A stretch of DNA of 64,000 bases from Alphaproteobacteria bacterium (lineage in GTDB: Bacteria; Pseudomonadota; Alphaproteobacteria; Caedimonadales; UBA1908): positions 444,063-508,062 of the forward strand of contig JACESU010000001.1 in the NCBI GenBank assembly GCA_013911655.1, given 5' to 3'. Under the pieces are notes generated by a model. The model was given only the letters and a program-made list of their open reading frames with translations, did not search any database and had not been told where the DNA came from. This document shows, one piece after another, positions 45,613 through 53,688 of this stretch. A program made the position numbers and the translations under genes. Position 1 is the stretch's first letter. Each line of letters begins with the position of its first letter.

Positions 45613-46221
45613 ATGAAAAACAGCACAAAAAAAACACTCGCTCTTGGGGTTATGCTTTCTGGTATGACGCTCACAAGCGTTTCTTCTCAAGCAATCTGGA
45701 ATCCCTTCTCAAAGCTTTCCGATGACGCCATCGCAGAAAAACTTCTGTCAACGTTGACAAAGCACGGATCTGCAAAGCTTTGCCGTAAAGGAGATGCTAA
45801 AGAGGGCGTCTTTTCTCTTCGCTCGCTAGACGGCATTGGGGCGCGCATTGAAATTGTGGCGTTGACAGGGATGCTTCTATGCTATGAGCAGGATCTAGAA
45901 GGGTTTAAAGCCTCAAAATTTGCCGAGAAAGCGCTTTCAAAAATAGGTAGCTCTGATATGACAGTTATACGAGCGAAGTTTGTTCAAAAAATTGGTTCTG
46001 CCAAAGGAAAGACCTTAAGTTTTGGCTGTAAAGCGGGTGCGGCGGCTGCCATGGCGAGTGGTGTGCCGTTTGCCGGACCTGCGGTTTCCACGGCATGTAC
46101 GGCGATCCTGCCTAAAAAGACCCTGGACTCAGTGACCGAGACAAGAAAAGACGCCGTGCGTAAAGAACCCTCAACCTCTTATAGGAATATGGAGCAAGCA
46201 AAAGCTGCTGCAGCTGCTTAA
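45613..46221 (+). CDS. Exported 4-Cys protein B (second of a tandem paralogous pair)
   Basis: ATG 45613 follows a GGGGA and gives 202 residues with a signal peptide (LALGVMLSGMTLTSVSSQA). Matching blocks with protein A: GSAKLCRKG, RSLDGIGARIE, GMLLCYEQDLEGFKASKF, IRAKFVQKIGS, then Cys in FGCKAG and STACTA. The longer frame upstream overlaps the terminator and is not used. The C-terminal 40 residues are an Ala/Lys-rich extension absent from A. Function is unknown; a secreted or periplasmic role is inferred. Confidence 0.72.
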   Translation: MKNSTKKTLALGVMLSGMTLTSVSSQAIWNPFSKLSDDAIAEKLLSTLTKHGSAKLCRKGDAKEGVFSLRSLDGIGARIEIVALTGMLLCYEQDLEGFKASKFAEKALSKIGSSDMTVIRAKFVQKIGSAKGKTLSFGCKAGAAAAMASGVPFAGPAVSTACTAILPKKTLDSVTETRKDAVRKEPSTSYRNMEQAKAAAAA

Positions 46222-46273
46222 GTCTTGGTTGTCAGAAGGTCGGGCTTGCCTGGCCTTCGTTCTTGATAGGAGA

Positions 46274-46352
46274 GTGCCAGGGGCGCGCTAAGAGATGTTA
46301 TTTCTTCCCAGCGCCTGGGGTTCGTGAAACGGAGGGCTGCTCCCTCTTTTTT
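46274..46352 (+). ncRNA. Candidate structured RNA with intrinsic terminator
   Basis: CCAG (46277-46280) and GCGCTAAGA (46285-46293) can pair with TCTT and AGCGCCTGG (46303-46318) as a long interrupted hairpin. A second hairpin follows, GAGGG (46332-46336) with CCCTC (46342-46346), then six T. It might be a small RNA or just the 3' structure of the 45613 transcript. No known RNA family is recognised. Confidence 0.35.
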
Positions 46353-46377
46353 CTATGCAAAAAACTACGCCTCTGCC

Positions 46378-46404
46378 TTGACAGGGTCTTCAGATATCTA
46401 TAGT
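46378..46404 (+). promoter_or_regulatory. Candidate promoter of tRNA-Ser
   Basis: A consensus TTGACA (46378-46383) is followed 15 bp later by TATAGT (46399-46404). It lies 17 nt before the tRNA. The spacer is short, but both hexamers are strong. Confidence 0.55.
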
Positions 46405-46421
46405 GATTACATATCCTTTAT

Positions 46422-46513
46422 GGAGGGGTGGCCGAGAGGCTGAAGGCGACGGTTTGCTAAACCGTTATACGGGTTTCCCCGTATCGTGGGTTCGAATCCC
46501 ATCCCCTCCGCCA
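46422..46513 (+). tRNA. tRNA-Ser (anticodon GCU), CCA encoded
   Basis: The acceptor stem GGAGGGG (46422-46428) pairs with CCCCTCC (46503-46509), followed by discriminator G and CCA (46511-46513). The anticodon loop TTGCTAA puts GCT at 46456-46458, reading AGC/AGU serine codons. A long variable arm (about 46467-46482) marks a class II tRNA. The T-loop GGTTCGAATCC is canonical. Confidence 0.97.
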
Positions 46514-46681
46514 TCTCTATGACGCCCCACTCAAAAATTTGTTCTCAGTTCCTTAGTTGTGTTTCTTCGTTTGAACCCTAAAAAGGGATCGTGCATGACA
46601 TCCCCAAAAGGCCTACTTGCTTGTAGGGGTTCGTGATGATAGCGTTTGATCTTGATGCATCACAAAAACGGGGGAAGGCAG

Positions 46682-47146
46682 ATGGGGAACGCAAACACAT
46701 CAAACGAGGGACCCTATTATTTGGAGAATTTCTCGTCAGGTCAAAAATTTATCAGTGGTGAAAAGCATGTGACTCAAGAAGAGATCATTGCGTTTGCCAC
46801 TGAGTTTGATCCTCAGTCCTTTCATGTGGACCCAGAGGCTGCGAAAAAGAGTGTTTTTGGTGGCCTTGTTGCTAGTGGTTGGCACACGGCGTCCATGAGC
46901 ATGCGCCTTATTTTAGGGGCGTGCCCCATTGCCGAAGGGCGCATTGGCCTTGGAGGCGAGATCACGTGGCCCAGTCCCACAAAACCAGGGGACGTGATTC
47001 ATGTGGAAATCGAGGTGCTTGAGGTCAAGCCGTCTGCGTCTAAGCCGGACCGTGGTGTTGTGACCATGCGTTCGATCACAAAAAATCAGCGCGGTGAAAC
47101 AGTGCAGATTTTAACAGCTCGTACTTTGATGATGAAAAGACCCTAG
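46682..47146 (+). CDS. MaoC-like hot-dog dehydratase
   Basis: A 154-residue single hot-dog protein. The catalytic region FDPQSFHVDPEAAKKSVFGG and LVASGWHTASMSMRL is typical of MaoC/R-specific enoyl-CoA hydratase-like proteins, with the Asp/His dyad present. Its substrate is unknown. ATG 46682 follows GGGGAAGG; the earlier in-frame start is ignored. The stop is followed 24 nt later by an NTF2-like protein, and the two are probably co-transcribed. Confidence 0.85.
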   Translation: MGNANTSNEGPYYLENFSSGQKFISGEKHVTQEEIIAFATEFDPQSFHVDPEAAKKSVFGGLVASGWHTASMSMRLILGACPIAEGRIGLGGEITWPSPTKPGDVIHVEIEVLEVKPSASKPDRGVVTMRSITKNQRGETVQILTARTLMMKRP

Positions 47147-47170
47147 GTGGACATACGAAAGGAAGAGGCC

Positions 47171-47554
47171 ATGACGTGTGTTTCTTTGTTAGGACATGGT
47201 TATAATGCGCTTCAAGCGCGCATGGGAAAAGAAGGAGGGCAAGAGTGGCAAGAAGAGGTCTCCCTTTTGTTTGCGCCTTCGTTTAAAAAGATCGCCAACG
47301 GAGAAGTGCTTGTGGCCAAAGCGTCTGACCTTATATCGCAGATTGATCAGTGTCGCGCACTTACAGGGCCCTGGACCCTTGAGGTCATTTACGTGATTCC
47401 GGCAAAAGATAACACAAGTTGCACCATCCGGTACGTTTTACGCTCAGAAAAGGCAGGAGATTTTGATGTGATCGCCCTGCTTAAGTCACAAAACGGCACA
47501 CACATCGATCAGATTGATGAAGTGTACTATCAGCTTGAAATGGATGCTGCATAA
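47171..47554 (+). CDS. Small NTF2/SnoaL-like protein
   Basis: A 127-residue protein whose pattern of an N-terminal helix (GHGYNALQARMG), a central helix and three to four C-terminal beta strands (LEVIYVIPAKDNTSC, IRYVLRSEKAGDFDVIALL, IDQIDEVYYQLE) fits an NTF2-like/SnoaL cone fold, assigned with moderate confidence. ATG 47171 follows AAAGGAAGAGG. It pairs with the MaoC-like gene; such pairs occur in polyketide- or steroid-like degradation, but that is only suggestive here. Confidence 0.6.
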   Translation: MTCVSLLGHGYNALQARMGKEGGQEWQEEVSLLFAPSFKKIANGEVLVAKASDLISQIDQCRALTGPWTLEVIYVIPAKDNTSCTIRYVLRSEKAGDFDVIALLKSQNGTHIDQIDEVYYQLEMDAA

Positions 47555-47591
47555 AAACACAAGAGGCCCCTCATCCTTGTGTCACACACGT

Positions 47592-48854
47592 CTAAATGCG
47601 TCGTTGCTCGCGTGCATCTTCTGCGTGCGCCTCAGTAAGGCTTTGAAGCGGGCCGAAAAACTCGAAATGGATCCGCTCTGAGGGAATCTGCCAATCTTGT
47701 AAGATCTTGTTAATGTGCGCCATGAAGAGGGGAGGGCCGCAGAAATAGTAATCAGCGTCCCGTTCTGGCGTAAAGCGCTTGATCAGGTCTGCGTCAATGA
47801 GGCCAATACTAGAGGTGTTTTGGGGAAGCGGAGCGTTTGAGGGCGCGTGACTGTACCGATGATGGGCGGTAAAGTTGGGGTTTGCAAGGGCGAGCTCATC
47901 CAGGATTTTTTTAAAAGCCTGAACTTTTTTTTGGCGCGCGCCGTGTATAAAGTAAATTTTCCGGTCTTTGAAGAGATCGAGGGCAGTAAGAGTCATGCTC
48001 ATTAAAGGCGTAATCCCCACACCTGCAGCGAGAAACATGATGGGTCGCTTAACACCCTTGGTGCTGTCAAGGGTGAAGTGTCCGCAAGGGGAGCCAAGTT
48101 CTAGAAGATTACCTACTTGAAGGTGGTTGTGAAGAAAGTTTGACACATACCCATCAGGGCTCTTTGCGTTGCTGCCTGTTTCTCGTTTGACGCTGATGCG
48201 AAGCCAATTTTGACCAGGCTTATCGGACAGGCTATAATTTCTCATGGTTGTATGACCACAAGGACTGGGGACACGCACGGTAATATACTGTCCTGGTTTG
48301 AAAGCGGGAATGGCACTGTTATCTGTTGGCACGAAATAAAAAGAGGTAATGATATCGCTCTCGTCTTCTCGTTTTAAAAGGCGAAAATTCTTAAAGCCCT
48401 GCCATCCGCCGGGGGTGTCTGCCTGTTCTTGATAGATTTGAGCTTCCCTTGCAATAAGAATCTGGGCAAGGAGCGTGTATGCTTTTCCCCATGCATCAAG
48501 GATTTCATCGGTCGCGGCCTCGCCAAGGAGCTCCTTGAAGGACGCCAGAAGATTGCTGCCCACAATAGGGTACTGATCGGCCCGCACCTGAAGAGAAACG
48601 TGTTTTTGAGCAATGAGGTCAACGGCCTCAGAAAGGGCGCTAAGGTTATCGATGTGTTTAGCATAAGCACAGACGGCGCCAGCCAAGGCACGCGCTTGCT
48701 GGCCTGAGACCTGATGTGCGGAGTTGAAAAAAGGAGTTATTTCAGGATGATGGACAAATATCCGTGTGTAAAAGTGTTCAGTCAGTGCTTCTGCGTGCTG
48801 CTCTAGGATGGGAATGGTCGCCTTAATCACTGAGATGGTTTTTTCATCAAGCAT
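47592..48854 (-). CDS. hmp: Flavohemoglobin / nitric oxide dioxygenase
   Basis: Hmp converts NO to nitrate using O2 and NAD(P)H. The 420-residue protein has a globin domain (1-140; VIKATIPILEQHAEALTEHFY, proximal His in LIAQKHVSLQVRADQYPIVG), an FAD domain (FKPGQYITVRVPSP, RNYSLSDKPG) and an NAD domain (FLAAGVGITPLMSM, FCGPPLFM). It appears fully functional. It is divergent from an AhpD-like gene and cydAB, suggesting a shared response to NO or low oxygen. Confidence 0.95.
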   Translation of the reverse strand: MLDEKTISVIKATIPILEQHAEALTEHFYTRIFVHHPEITPFFNSAHQVSGQQARALAGAVCAYAKHIDNLSALSEAVDLIAQKHVSLQVRADQYPIVGSNLLASFKELLGEAATDEILDAWGKAYTLLAQILIAREAQIYQEQADTPGGWQGFKNFRLLKREDESDIITSFYFVPTDNSAIPAFKPGQYITVRVPSPCGHTTMRNYSLSDKPGQNWLRISVKRETGSNAKSPDGYVSNFLHNHLQVGNLLELGSPCGHFTLDSTKGVKRPIMFLAAGVGITPLMSMTLTALDLFKDRKIYFIHGARQKKVQAFKKILDELALANPNFTAHHRYSHAPSNAPLPQNTSSIGLIDADLIKRFTPERDADYYFCGPPLFMAHINKILQDWQIPSERIHFEFFGPLQSLTEAHAEDAREQRRI

Positions 48855-49129
48855 GATACTTCCTTGAAAGAGATATTTTATTTGTAAAGTTATGCAAGAG
48901 AACTTAATTTTTTATTAAGCACTTCTCTGGTTACTTTTTTTATTATTTCAACTCACTAGATTCTTACTCTCCGTATGCGTGTGCGGCACTTTCTTCAAAT
49001 GAAAAAACTAGACGTTGATTGGGCTATTTATTGTCAAGGAAATGAGGTGATGTTCTCTGTTTTTTATGATAATTTTAACCATTAAGTGCTGTGCTCACTA
49101 TCAGGTTTTTGTAACAACGAGTATTAACC
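48855..49129. promoter_or_regulatory. Divergent control region of hmp and the AhpD-like/cydAB unit
   Basis: 275 AT-rich bases. At 48903-48919 CTTAAT and ATTAAG flank five T, a symmetric candidate operator about 50 nt upstream of hmp. It does not match the NsrR or FNR consensus well, so the regulator is open. Confidence 0.35.
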
Positions 49130-49483
49130 ATGACAAAAGATTATACCCATATCACTGCTGATCTTAGTGCCTATACACGAGAACTGGCAACGCATGTGCC
49201 TGAGGTGATGACGGCGTTTTCGTCCCTTGCCAAGGCGGCGACTAAAACATCAACTTTGGATGAGAAAACAAAAGAGCTTGTTGCCTTAGCGCTAGGTGTT
49301 GCGGCGCGTTGTGATGGATGTCTTGGGTTTCATGCAAAAAGTCTTGTGCGCCTTGGGGCCACCCGTCAGGAGATTGCTGAAGTTCTGGGAATGGCTGTCT
49401 ATATGGGAGGAGGGCCTTCCCTTATGTATGCGGCCGACGCTTTGCGAGCTTACGATCAATTTGCTACTCAGAAAACCGCTTAG
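49130..49483 (+). CDS. AhpD-like carboxymuconolactone decarboxylase-family protein
   Basis: A 117-residue helical protein with the redox motif CDGCLGFHAKSLVRLG: CxxC plus the His of AhpD-type proton relay (Glu and Cys positions conserved). AhpD-like proteins act as thiol-based peroxidase partners. TLDEKTKELVALALGVAARC precedes it as in the family. It lies 54 nt upstream of cydA, on the same strand, opposite hmp, so a role in oxidative/nitrosative defence is inferred. Confidence 0.87.
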   Translation: MTKDYTHITADLSAYTRELATHVPEVMTAFSSLAKAATKTSTLDEKTKELVALALGVAARCDGCLGFHAKSLVRLGATRQEIAEVLGMAVYMGGGPSLMYAADALRAYDQFATQKTA

Positions 49484-49537
49484 TTATCGAAAGACATGAA
49501 TAACCACTTAAAGAACTTGAGGTAAGGAGAATTCCCT

Positions 49538-50899
49538 ATGTCCGTTGATCCGGCATTTTTGGCACGTGTGCAGTTCGCAGCCAATATTACGTTTCATATT
49601 CTTTTCCCATCGATCACCATTGCTCTTGCGTGGTTTTTGTTCTTTTTCAAGACACGTTTTTCAGCGACGCAGGATCAAAAGTGGATGGATGCCTATTATT
49701 TCTGGACAAAAGTGTTTGCCCTTTGTTTTGCTCTGGGGGTTGTCAGCGGCATTACCATGTCTTTTCAGTTTGGCACCAACTGGCCGGGGTTTATGAAGAG
49801 CGTAGGGAATATTGCGGGCCCTCTTCTAGGATACGAAGTGCTGACAGCCTTTTTCTTGGAAGCAACGTTCTTAGGCATTATGCTTTTTGGATTTAGCCGT
49901 GTGCCGACATGGCTGCATACGCTGGCAACCTTTCTTGTGGCACTGGGGACTAGTCTTTCGGCTTTCTGGATTCTGGCGCTTAATAGCTGGATGCAAACGC
50001 CAGCAGGCTTTGAAATCATCAACGGAAAAGCCTACGCTCTTGATTGGATGGCGATTATCTTTAACCCATCCTTTCCCTATAGAATGACGCATATGCTTTT
50101 GGCGTCAGGCCTTACGGCGGGTTTTTTTGTTGTAGGGTTGTCTTCGTACCGGTGGTTGCGCGGGGACCGTGTGCCAGCCGTGAGAGCCGCTCTTAGGACT
50201 GGGATCACCGTTTGTGCGCTCTTGATTCCCATTCAGATTGTTGTGGGAGATTTGCACGGCCTTAATACCCTAAAGCATCAACCGCAAAAAGTGGCTGCCA
50301 TGGAGGGCATTTGGGAGACTCAAAAAGGTGCGCCAGCGCTTGTCTTTGCGCTTCCCAATGAAGAGGAACGCCGTGATGATTACGCGGTTGAAATTCCAAA
50401 ACTTGCAAGTTTGATTTTAACCCATGAATTAGACGGCGAGATCAAAGGACTTAATGAATTTGTGGGCAATCATCCACCCGTAGCCCCCGTGTTTTGGGCA
50501 TTTCGTGTGATGGTTTTTACGGGCGTTTTAATGCTTTTGGCGGCATGGGCGACCGCATTCGTTCTTTACCGCCGAGGTGAAATCACACCCTTTTTGGCCA
50601 GATGCCTTGTGCCCATGACTTTTTCAGGATGGGTCGCCACAGTGGCGGGGTGGTACGTCACAGAAATCGGACGACAACCATGGCTTGTTTACGGTGTCCT
50701 TCGCACAAAGGACGCGGTGTCAGACGTACCCACCCCCATGATTGGGCTTAGCCTTACCATGTATCTGTCGATTTATGTGGTATTACTTTTAGCCTTTATC
50801 AGCACGCTTTTTTATATGGCAAGAAAAGCTGCTGTGACGCCTTCTGATGCAGGCGGGGTTGGCTCTGGTCAAGCCATTGCAGAAGTCTTTTCACAGTAA
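49538..50899 (+). CDS. cydA: Cytochrome bd-type quinol oxidase subunit I (short Q-loop, CIO-like)
   Basis: The 453-residue membrane protein carries haem ligand positions in FAANITFHILFPS (His) and YRMTHMLLASG (His), and the signature WYVTEIGRQPWLVYGVLRT. The quinol loop (about residues 245-310) is much shorter than in the 522-residue E. coli CydA, which is the mark of cyanide-insensitive CioA-like oxidases. It oxidises quinol and reduces O2 to water without proton pumping, with high oxygen affinity and NO tolerance. A TAAGGAGA site precedes the ATG. cydB follows by 11 nt. Confidence 0.94.
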   Translation: MSVDPAFLARVQFAANITFHILFPSITIALAWFLFFFKTRFSATQDQKWMDAYYFWTKVFALCFALGVVSGITMSFQFGTNWPGFMKSVGNIAGPLLGYEVLTAFFLEATFLGIMLFGFSRVPTWLHTLATFLVALGTSLSAFWILALNSWMQTPAGFEIINGKAYALDWMAIIFNPSFPYRMTHMLLASGLTAGFFVVGLSSYRWLRGDRVPAVRAALRTGITVCALLIPIQIVVGDLHGLNTLKHQPQKVAAMEGIWETQKGAPALVFALPNEEERRDDYAVEIPKLASLILTHELDGEIKGLNEFVGNHPPVAPVFWAFRVMVFTGVLMLLAAWATAFVLYRRGEITPFLARCLVPMTFSGWVATVAGWYVTEIGRQPWLVYGVLRTKDAVSDVPTPMIGLSLTMYLSIYVVLLLAFISTLFYMARKAAVTPSDAGGVGSGQAIAEVFSQ

Positions 50900-50910
50900 G
50901 GAGACAAGCT

Positions 50911-51918
50911 ATGGAGATCTTTCATAACGGGCAGTGGTTGCCCTTGGTATTTGCAGGGCTGATGGGCCTTGCCATGCTGATCTATGCAGTTCTTGACGGG
51001 TATGATCTTGGGGTTGGGGTCTTGATTAGGCGCGCTGATAACGCTGAAAAAGATAAAATGATCAGCTCTATTGGGCCTTTTTGGGATGCTAATGAAACCT
51101 GGCTTGTGTTGGGTGTCGGGCTTTTGCTTGTGGCCTTTCCCGAGGCACATGGGATTATTCTGAGGCATCTTTATCTGCCGGTTGCCTTTATGCTCTGCGG
51201 CCTGATCTTGCGGGGTGTCGCCTTTGACTTTCGTGCCAAAGCCAAATCTCACCACAAAGATGCCTGGAACAGGGCGTTCTTTTGGGGATCTCTCATCACT
51301 GCTTTTTCCCAGGGGTATATGCTGGGAAGCTACATCGTTGGGTTTGAGACGTCGATGGCGACCACGGCGTTTGCGGCCCTTGTGGGTGTGTGTGTGGTGG
51401 CTGGGTACTGTCTTATTGGGGCGGGGTGGCTTATTATGAAAACAGAAGGGGTCCTTCAAAGAAAAGCGGTGAGGTGGGCGACTGTCGCCCTTCGTGTCAC
51501 GGTCCTTGGGATTATCCTTGTGTCCGTCTCAACACCGTCGGTGAGTATGCGTATTTTTGAAAAGTGGTTTTCCTTTCCCAATATGCTTTTCTTATTGCCC
51601 ATTCCTCTTCTTACAGGAATTTTGGTTATCGGGTTAGAGAGAGTCTTAAGAAAACTGCCTAAAGAAAATGATCAGCATTGCTGGGTGCCTTTTGTGATGA
51701 CTGTGGGGGTTTATGTGCTTTGTTTTGTGGGCCTTGCCTACAGCTTTTTCCCTTATATTATTCCAGAGAAAATGCTCATTGTAGAGGCCGCTAGTGCGCC
51801 CGAGTCGCTTATGATCATCTTGTGGGGAGCGCTTGTCGTTCTGCCTGTGCTGATCGGGTATACGTTTTTGGCGTACAAAATTTTTCATGGAAAAGCAAAA
51901 GATCTAAGTTATGACTAA
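50911..51918 (+). CDS. cydB: Cytochrome bd-type quinol oxidase subunit II
   Basis: A 335-residue membrane protein with about eight spans. Family features: AVLDGYDLGVGVLIRRA near the N-terminus, PFWDANETWLVLGVGLLLVAFP, and C-terminal LVVLPVLIGYTFLAYKIF. It completes the CydAB/CioAB heterodimer with the gene upstream. No cydX or cydCD is seen nearby. Confidence 0.94.
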   Translation: MEIFHNGQWLPLVFAGLMGLAMLIYAVLDGYDLGVGVLIRRADNAEKDKMISSIGPFWDANETWLVLGVGLLLVAFPEAHGIILRHLYLPVAFMLCGLILRGVAFDFRAKAKSHHKDAWNRAFFWGSLITAFSQGYMLGSYIVGFETSMATTAFAALVGVCVVAGYCLIGAGWLIMKTEGVLQRKAVRWATVALRVTVLGIILVSVSTPSVSMRIFEKWFSFPNMLFLLPIPLLTGILVIGLERVLRKLPKENDQHCWVPFVMTVGVYVLCFVGLAYSFFPYIIPEKMLIVEAASAPESLMIILWGALVVLPVLIGYTFLAYKIFHGKAKDLSYD

Positions 51919-52022
51919 ATATTTGTTTTTTCGTGGTTTAAATGAGAGTCAAGAATCTCCTTTTTCGTCACAATCAGGCGTGCTAGCCTTTTGATGTTGT
52001 GACAAAAATGGAGGAGTTTCTT

Positions 52023-52997
52023 ATGGATTTCATAAAGTTATCGGTTGCTGTGGCGGTAGGCTTCGCAGCCTCATTCATGTCTCTTCAAGCAAGTCATGAA
52101 GAGATCCCCGATCTAGAGCGTCTATCCCTGTGCCACAAGGCGCCAAAAATGAATGTGGATGTCATTCGCTTGCCGTCGGAGAATTTTTCAAAAACATCAG
52201 AAGGCGACGCAATCAAAATTGTACCACGCGCCGTCTCTGTATCCTGTATGGGGACAGAGCTGTATGACTCGCTTCGACGTCTGACAAAAAGCAAAGAAAA
52301 TGGTGGAGATGGGGTCAGTACCCATTTTTTCATTCCTCAACTCACAGGCGCTCAGATCATGGAGAGCGATCCTGATCTTGTTGAGGGGCAGGTTTTGCAT
52401 TATCCCGATCAAGTGCCCGTCTTTCAATTAGTGGACGAAACCCACCGCGCCTGGCATGCGGGGCCCAGTAAGTGGCGCAATTTGAATACCCTTGAAGGGT
52501 GTGCAACCAGTATTAACTCCTGCACCCTTGGCGTGCACTTTCATACCCCAGGCTATGCCAACGGTGATGGATCCGATTGGTTCAAGTTTACCCCTTTTAC
52601 ACCCGCGCAAATCAGTACAGGCGGAGCCTTTTTAAAAGGGCTCATAGATCGTCACACCATTGATGGGCGCAATATTGTTGCCTATGCAGATATCCAAGAA
52701 GGGCGTACGGCCCCCGGTCCCTTGTTTCCGTGGGCCCACCTTGCGACAGACTTTGGTGTAGGATATTACCCAACGCCTTTCGACCTACGTCCCTCCATTG
52801 AAGGAGACGTAAACGCCTATGTGGAAAAAGCCTTAAAGGACATAGGGTATTACTTTGAATCTGAAAAACTTGGCGTTTACGTGAATAAATATCGCATGCG
52901 CTTTATGGGAGAGACGTGGAACGGGGTTAACCAAGAGATTGATGATGCGTTTCTTTGCTCCTTGATCCCAGTTGTGACAATATACTCTATGAAATAG
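52023..52997 (+). CDS. Amidase_2-family peptidoglycan amidase homologue with lost zinc ligands
   Basis: ATG 52023 follows GGAGGAG and gives 324 residues with a signal peptide (LSVAVAVGFAASFMSLQAS). The fold matches AmiD/AmpD N-acetylmuramoyl-L-alanine amidases: STHFFIPQL (first zinc His), DETHRAWHAGPSKW, INSCTLGVHFHTPG. The second zinc site, normally GHSDI followed by RKxDPG, here reads VAYADIQEGRTAPGPLFPW: His is Tyr, Asp is Ala, and one residue is deleted, losing the Lys. A C-terminal region (ALKDIGYYFE onwards) looks like a degenerate peptidoglycan-binding domain. Probably it binds rather than cuts peptidoglycan. A fragment of a second copy lies 550 bp downstream. Confidence 0.8.
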   Translation: MDFIKLSVAVAVGFAASFMSLQASHEEIPDLERLSLCHKAPKMNVDVIRLPSENFSKTSEGDAIKIVPRAVSVSCMGTELYDSLRRLTKSKENGGDGVSTHFFIPQLTGAQIMESDPDLVEGQVLHYPDQVPVFQLVDETHRAWHAGPSKWRNLNTLEGCATSINSCTLGVHFHTPGYANGDGSDWFKFTPFTPAQISTGGAFLKGLIDRHTIDGRNIVAYADIQEGRTAPGPLFPWAHLATDFGVGYYPTPFDLRPSIEGDVNAYVEKALKDIGYYFESEKLGVYVNKYRMRFMGETWNGVNQEIDDAFLCSLIPVVTIYSMK

Positions 52998-53009
52998 GTA
53001 TCTATACGA

Positions 53010-53043
53010 GAGGGGTCAAGAAACCACGCCTTCTTGACCCCTC
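53010..53043 (+). terminator. Terminator after the amidase homologue
   Basis: GAGGGGTCAAGAA (53010-53022) and TTCTTGACCCCTC (53031-53043) form a perfect 13-bp stem with an 8-nt loop; only ATTTCG follows. Confidence 0.75.
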
Positions 53044-53120
53044 ATTTCGCCTAAGTTCTTCTAGGCAGTTAATACGAGTATACTATTTTATAAATTGTAT
53101 ATTTTTCTGATTCGTACTTA

Positions 53121-53456
53121 TTAATGTTCAGTGGCTAGTTTCGGAATAGATATAGAAAACTGCCATTGTCTTTTTGTTGCTTTTCCATTGTATTGGTATG
53201 TACATTTCCAGTTGAGTGGAACAGTGTCTTCTTCTTGAGAGATCAAAGTAGGTGTTGTGTAAAGCTTAGATGTTCCTTTTTTGACGACATTGTTTTTCAT
53301 GTCTCCTAAGGGCTCGAATTGTCTAATCAGCTCGCTATACTTCTCCCCGTTTGCAATCATCCTCGCCTCGTCGTGGGAAAGTTCTGGCGGACATTCTGCT
53401 TTTAAGACGCCTGAAATTAATAAAGAGACAAGGAGTGTGTATTTGAAATATTTCAT
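53121..53456 (-). CDS. Hypothetical exported protein
   Basis: ATG 53456, behind AAGGA, gives 111 residues: a signal peptide (YTLLVSLLISGVLKAEC) and a mature part with one more Cys (NWKCTYQYNG), which with the first Cys may form a disulfide. The C-terminal CTYQYNGKATKRQWQFSIS looks beta-stranded. No family is recognised. It lies on the opposite strand between the amidase homologue and its duplicated fragment. Confidence 0.65.
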   Translation of the reverse strand: MKYFKYTLLVSLLISGVLKAECPPELSHDEARMIANGEKYSELIRQFEPLGDMKNNVVKKGTSKLYTTPTLISQEEDTVPLNWKCTYQYNGKATKRQWQFSISIPKLATEH

Positions 53457-53543
53457 TATTTTTTCCTTTCTTAGTGGAGTGTGCCTCATGGGTATCTATT
53501 TTATTTTAGAGATAAAAAGCAAAGAAAGTATTAATGGGTTATA

Positions 53544-53681
53544 ATCGAAAAACTTCGCGTTCACGTGAATAAATATCGCATGCGCTTTATGGGAGATACG
53601 TGGAACGGGGTTAACCAAGAGATTGATGACGCGTTTCTGGGTCATTTGGTACCAACCGTTACTTTTTACACAAAAGGTTAA
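53544..53681 (+). pseudogene. 3' fragment of a second amidase-homologue copy
   Basis: In frame, 53544-53681 reads EKLRVHVNKYRMRFMGDTW, then NGVNQEIDDAFLGHLVPTV and a stop, matching the C-terminus of the gene at 52023. Over about 90 bases (53547-53636 against 52863-52952) I count four mismatches; the last 15 codons then diverge. No start or upstream domain is present, so this is a remnant of a tandem duplication. The high identity suggests a recent event or gene conversion. Confidence 0.85.
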
Positions 53682-53688
53682 CGAAAAC

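Noticed and set aside
46262-46352. Possible 4.5S SRP RNA or 6S RNA
   Set aside because: The conserved GGAAGCAGC-type SRP apical loop and a 6S-like central bubble are absent; only a generic hairpin remains.
48855-48900. Possible NsrR site before hmp
   Set aside because: AAATAAAATATCTCTT only loosely resembles an NsrR half-site and lacks the second half.
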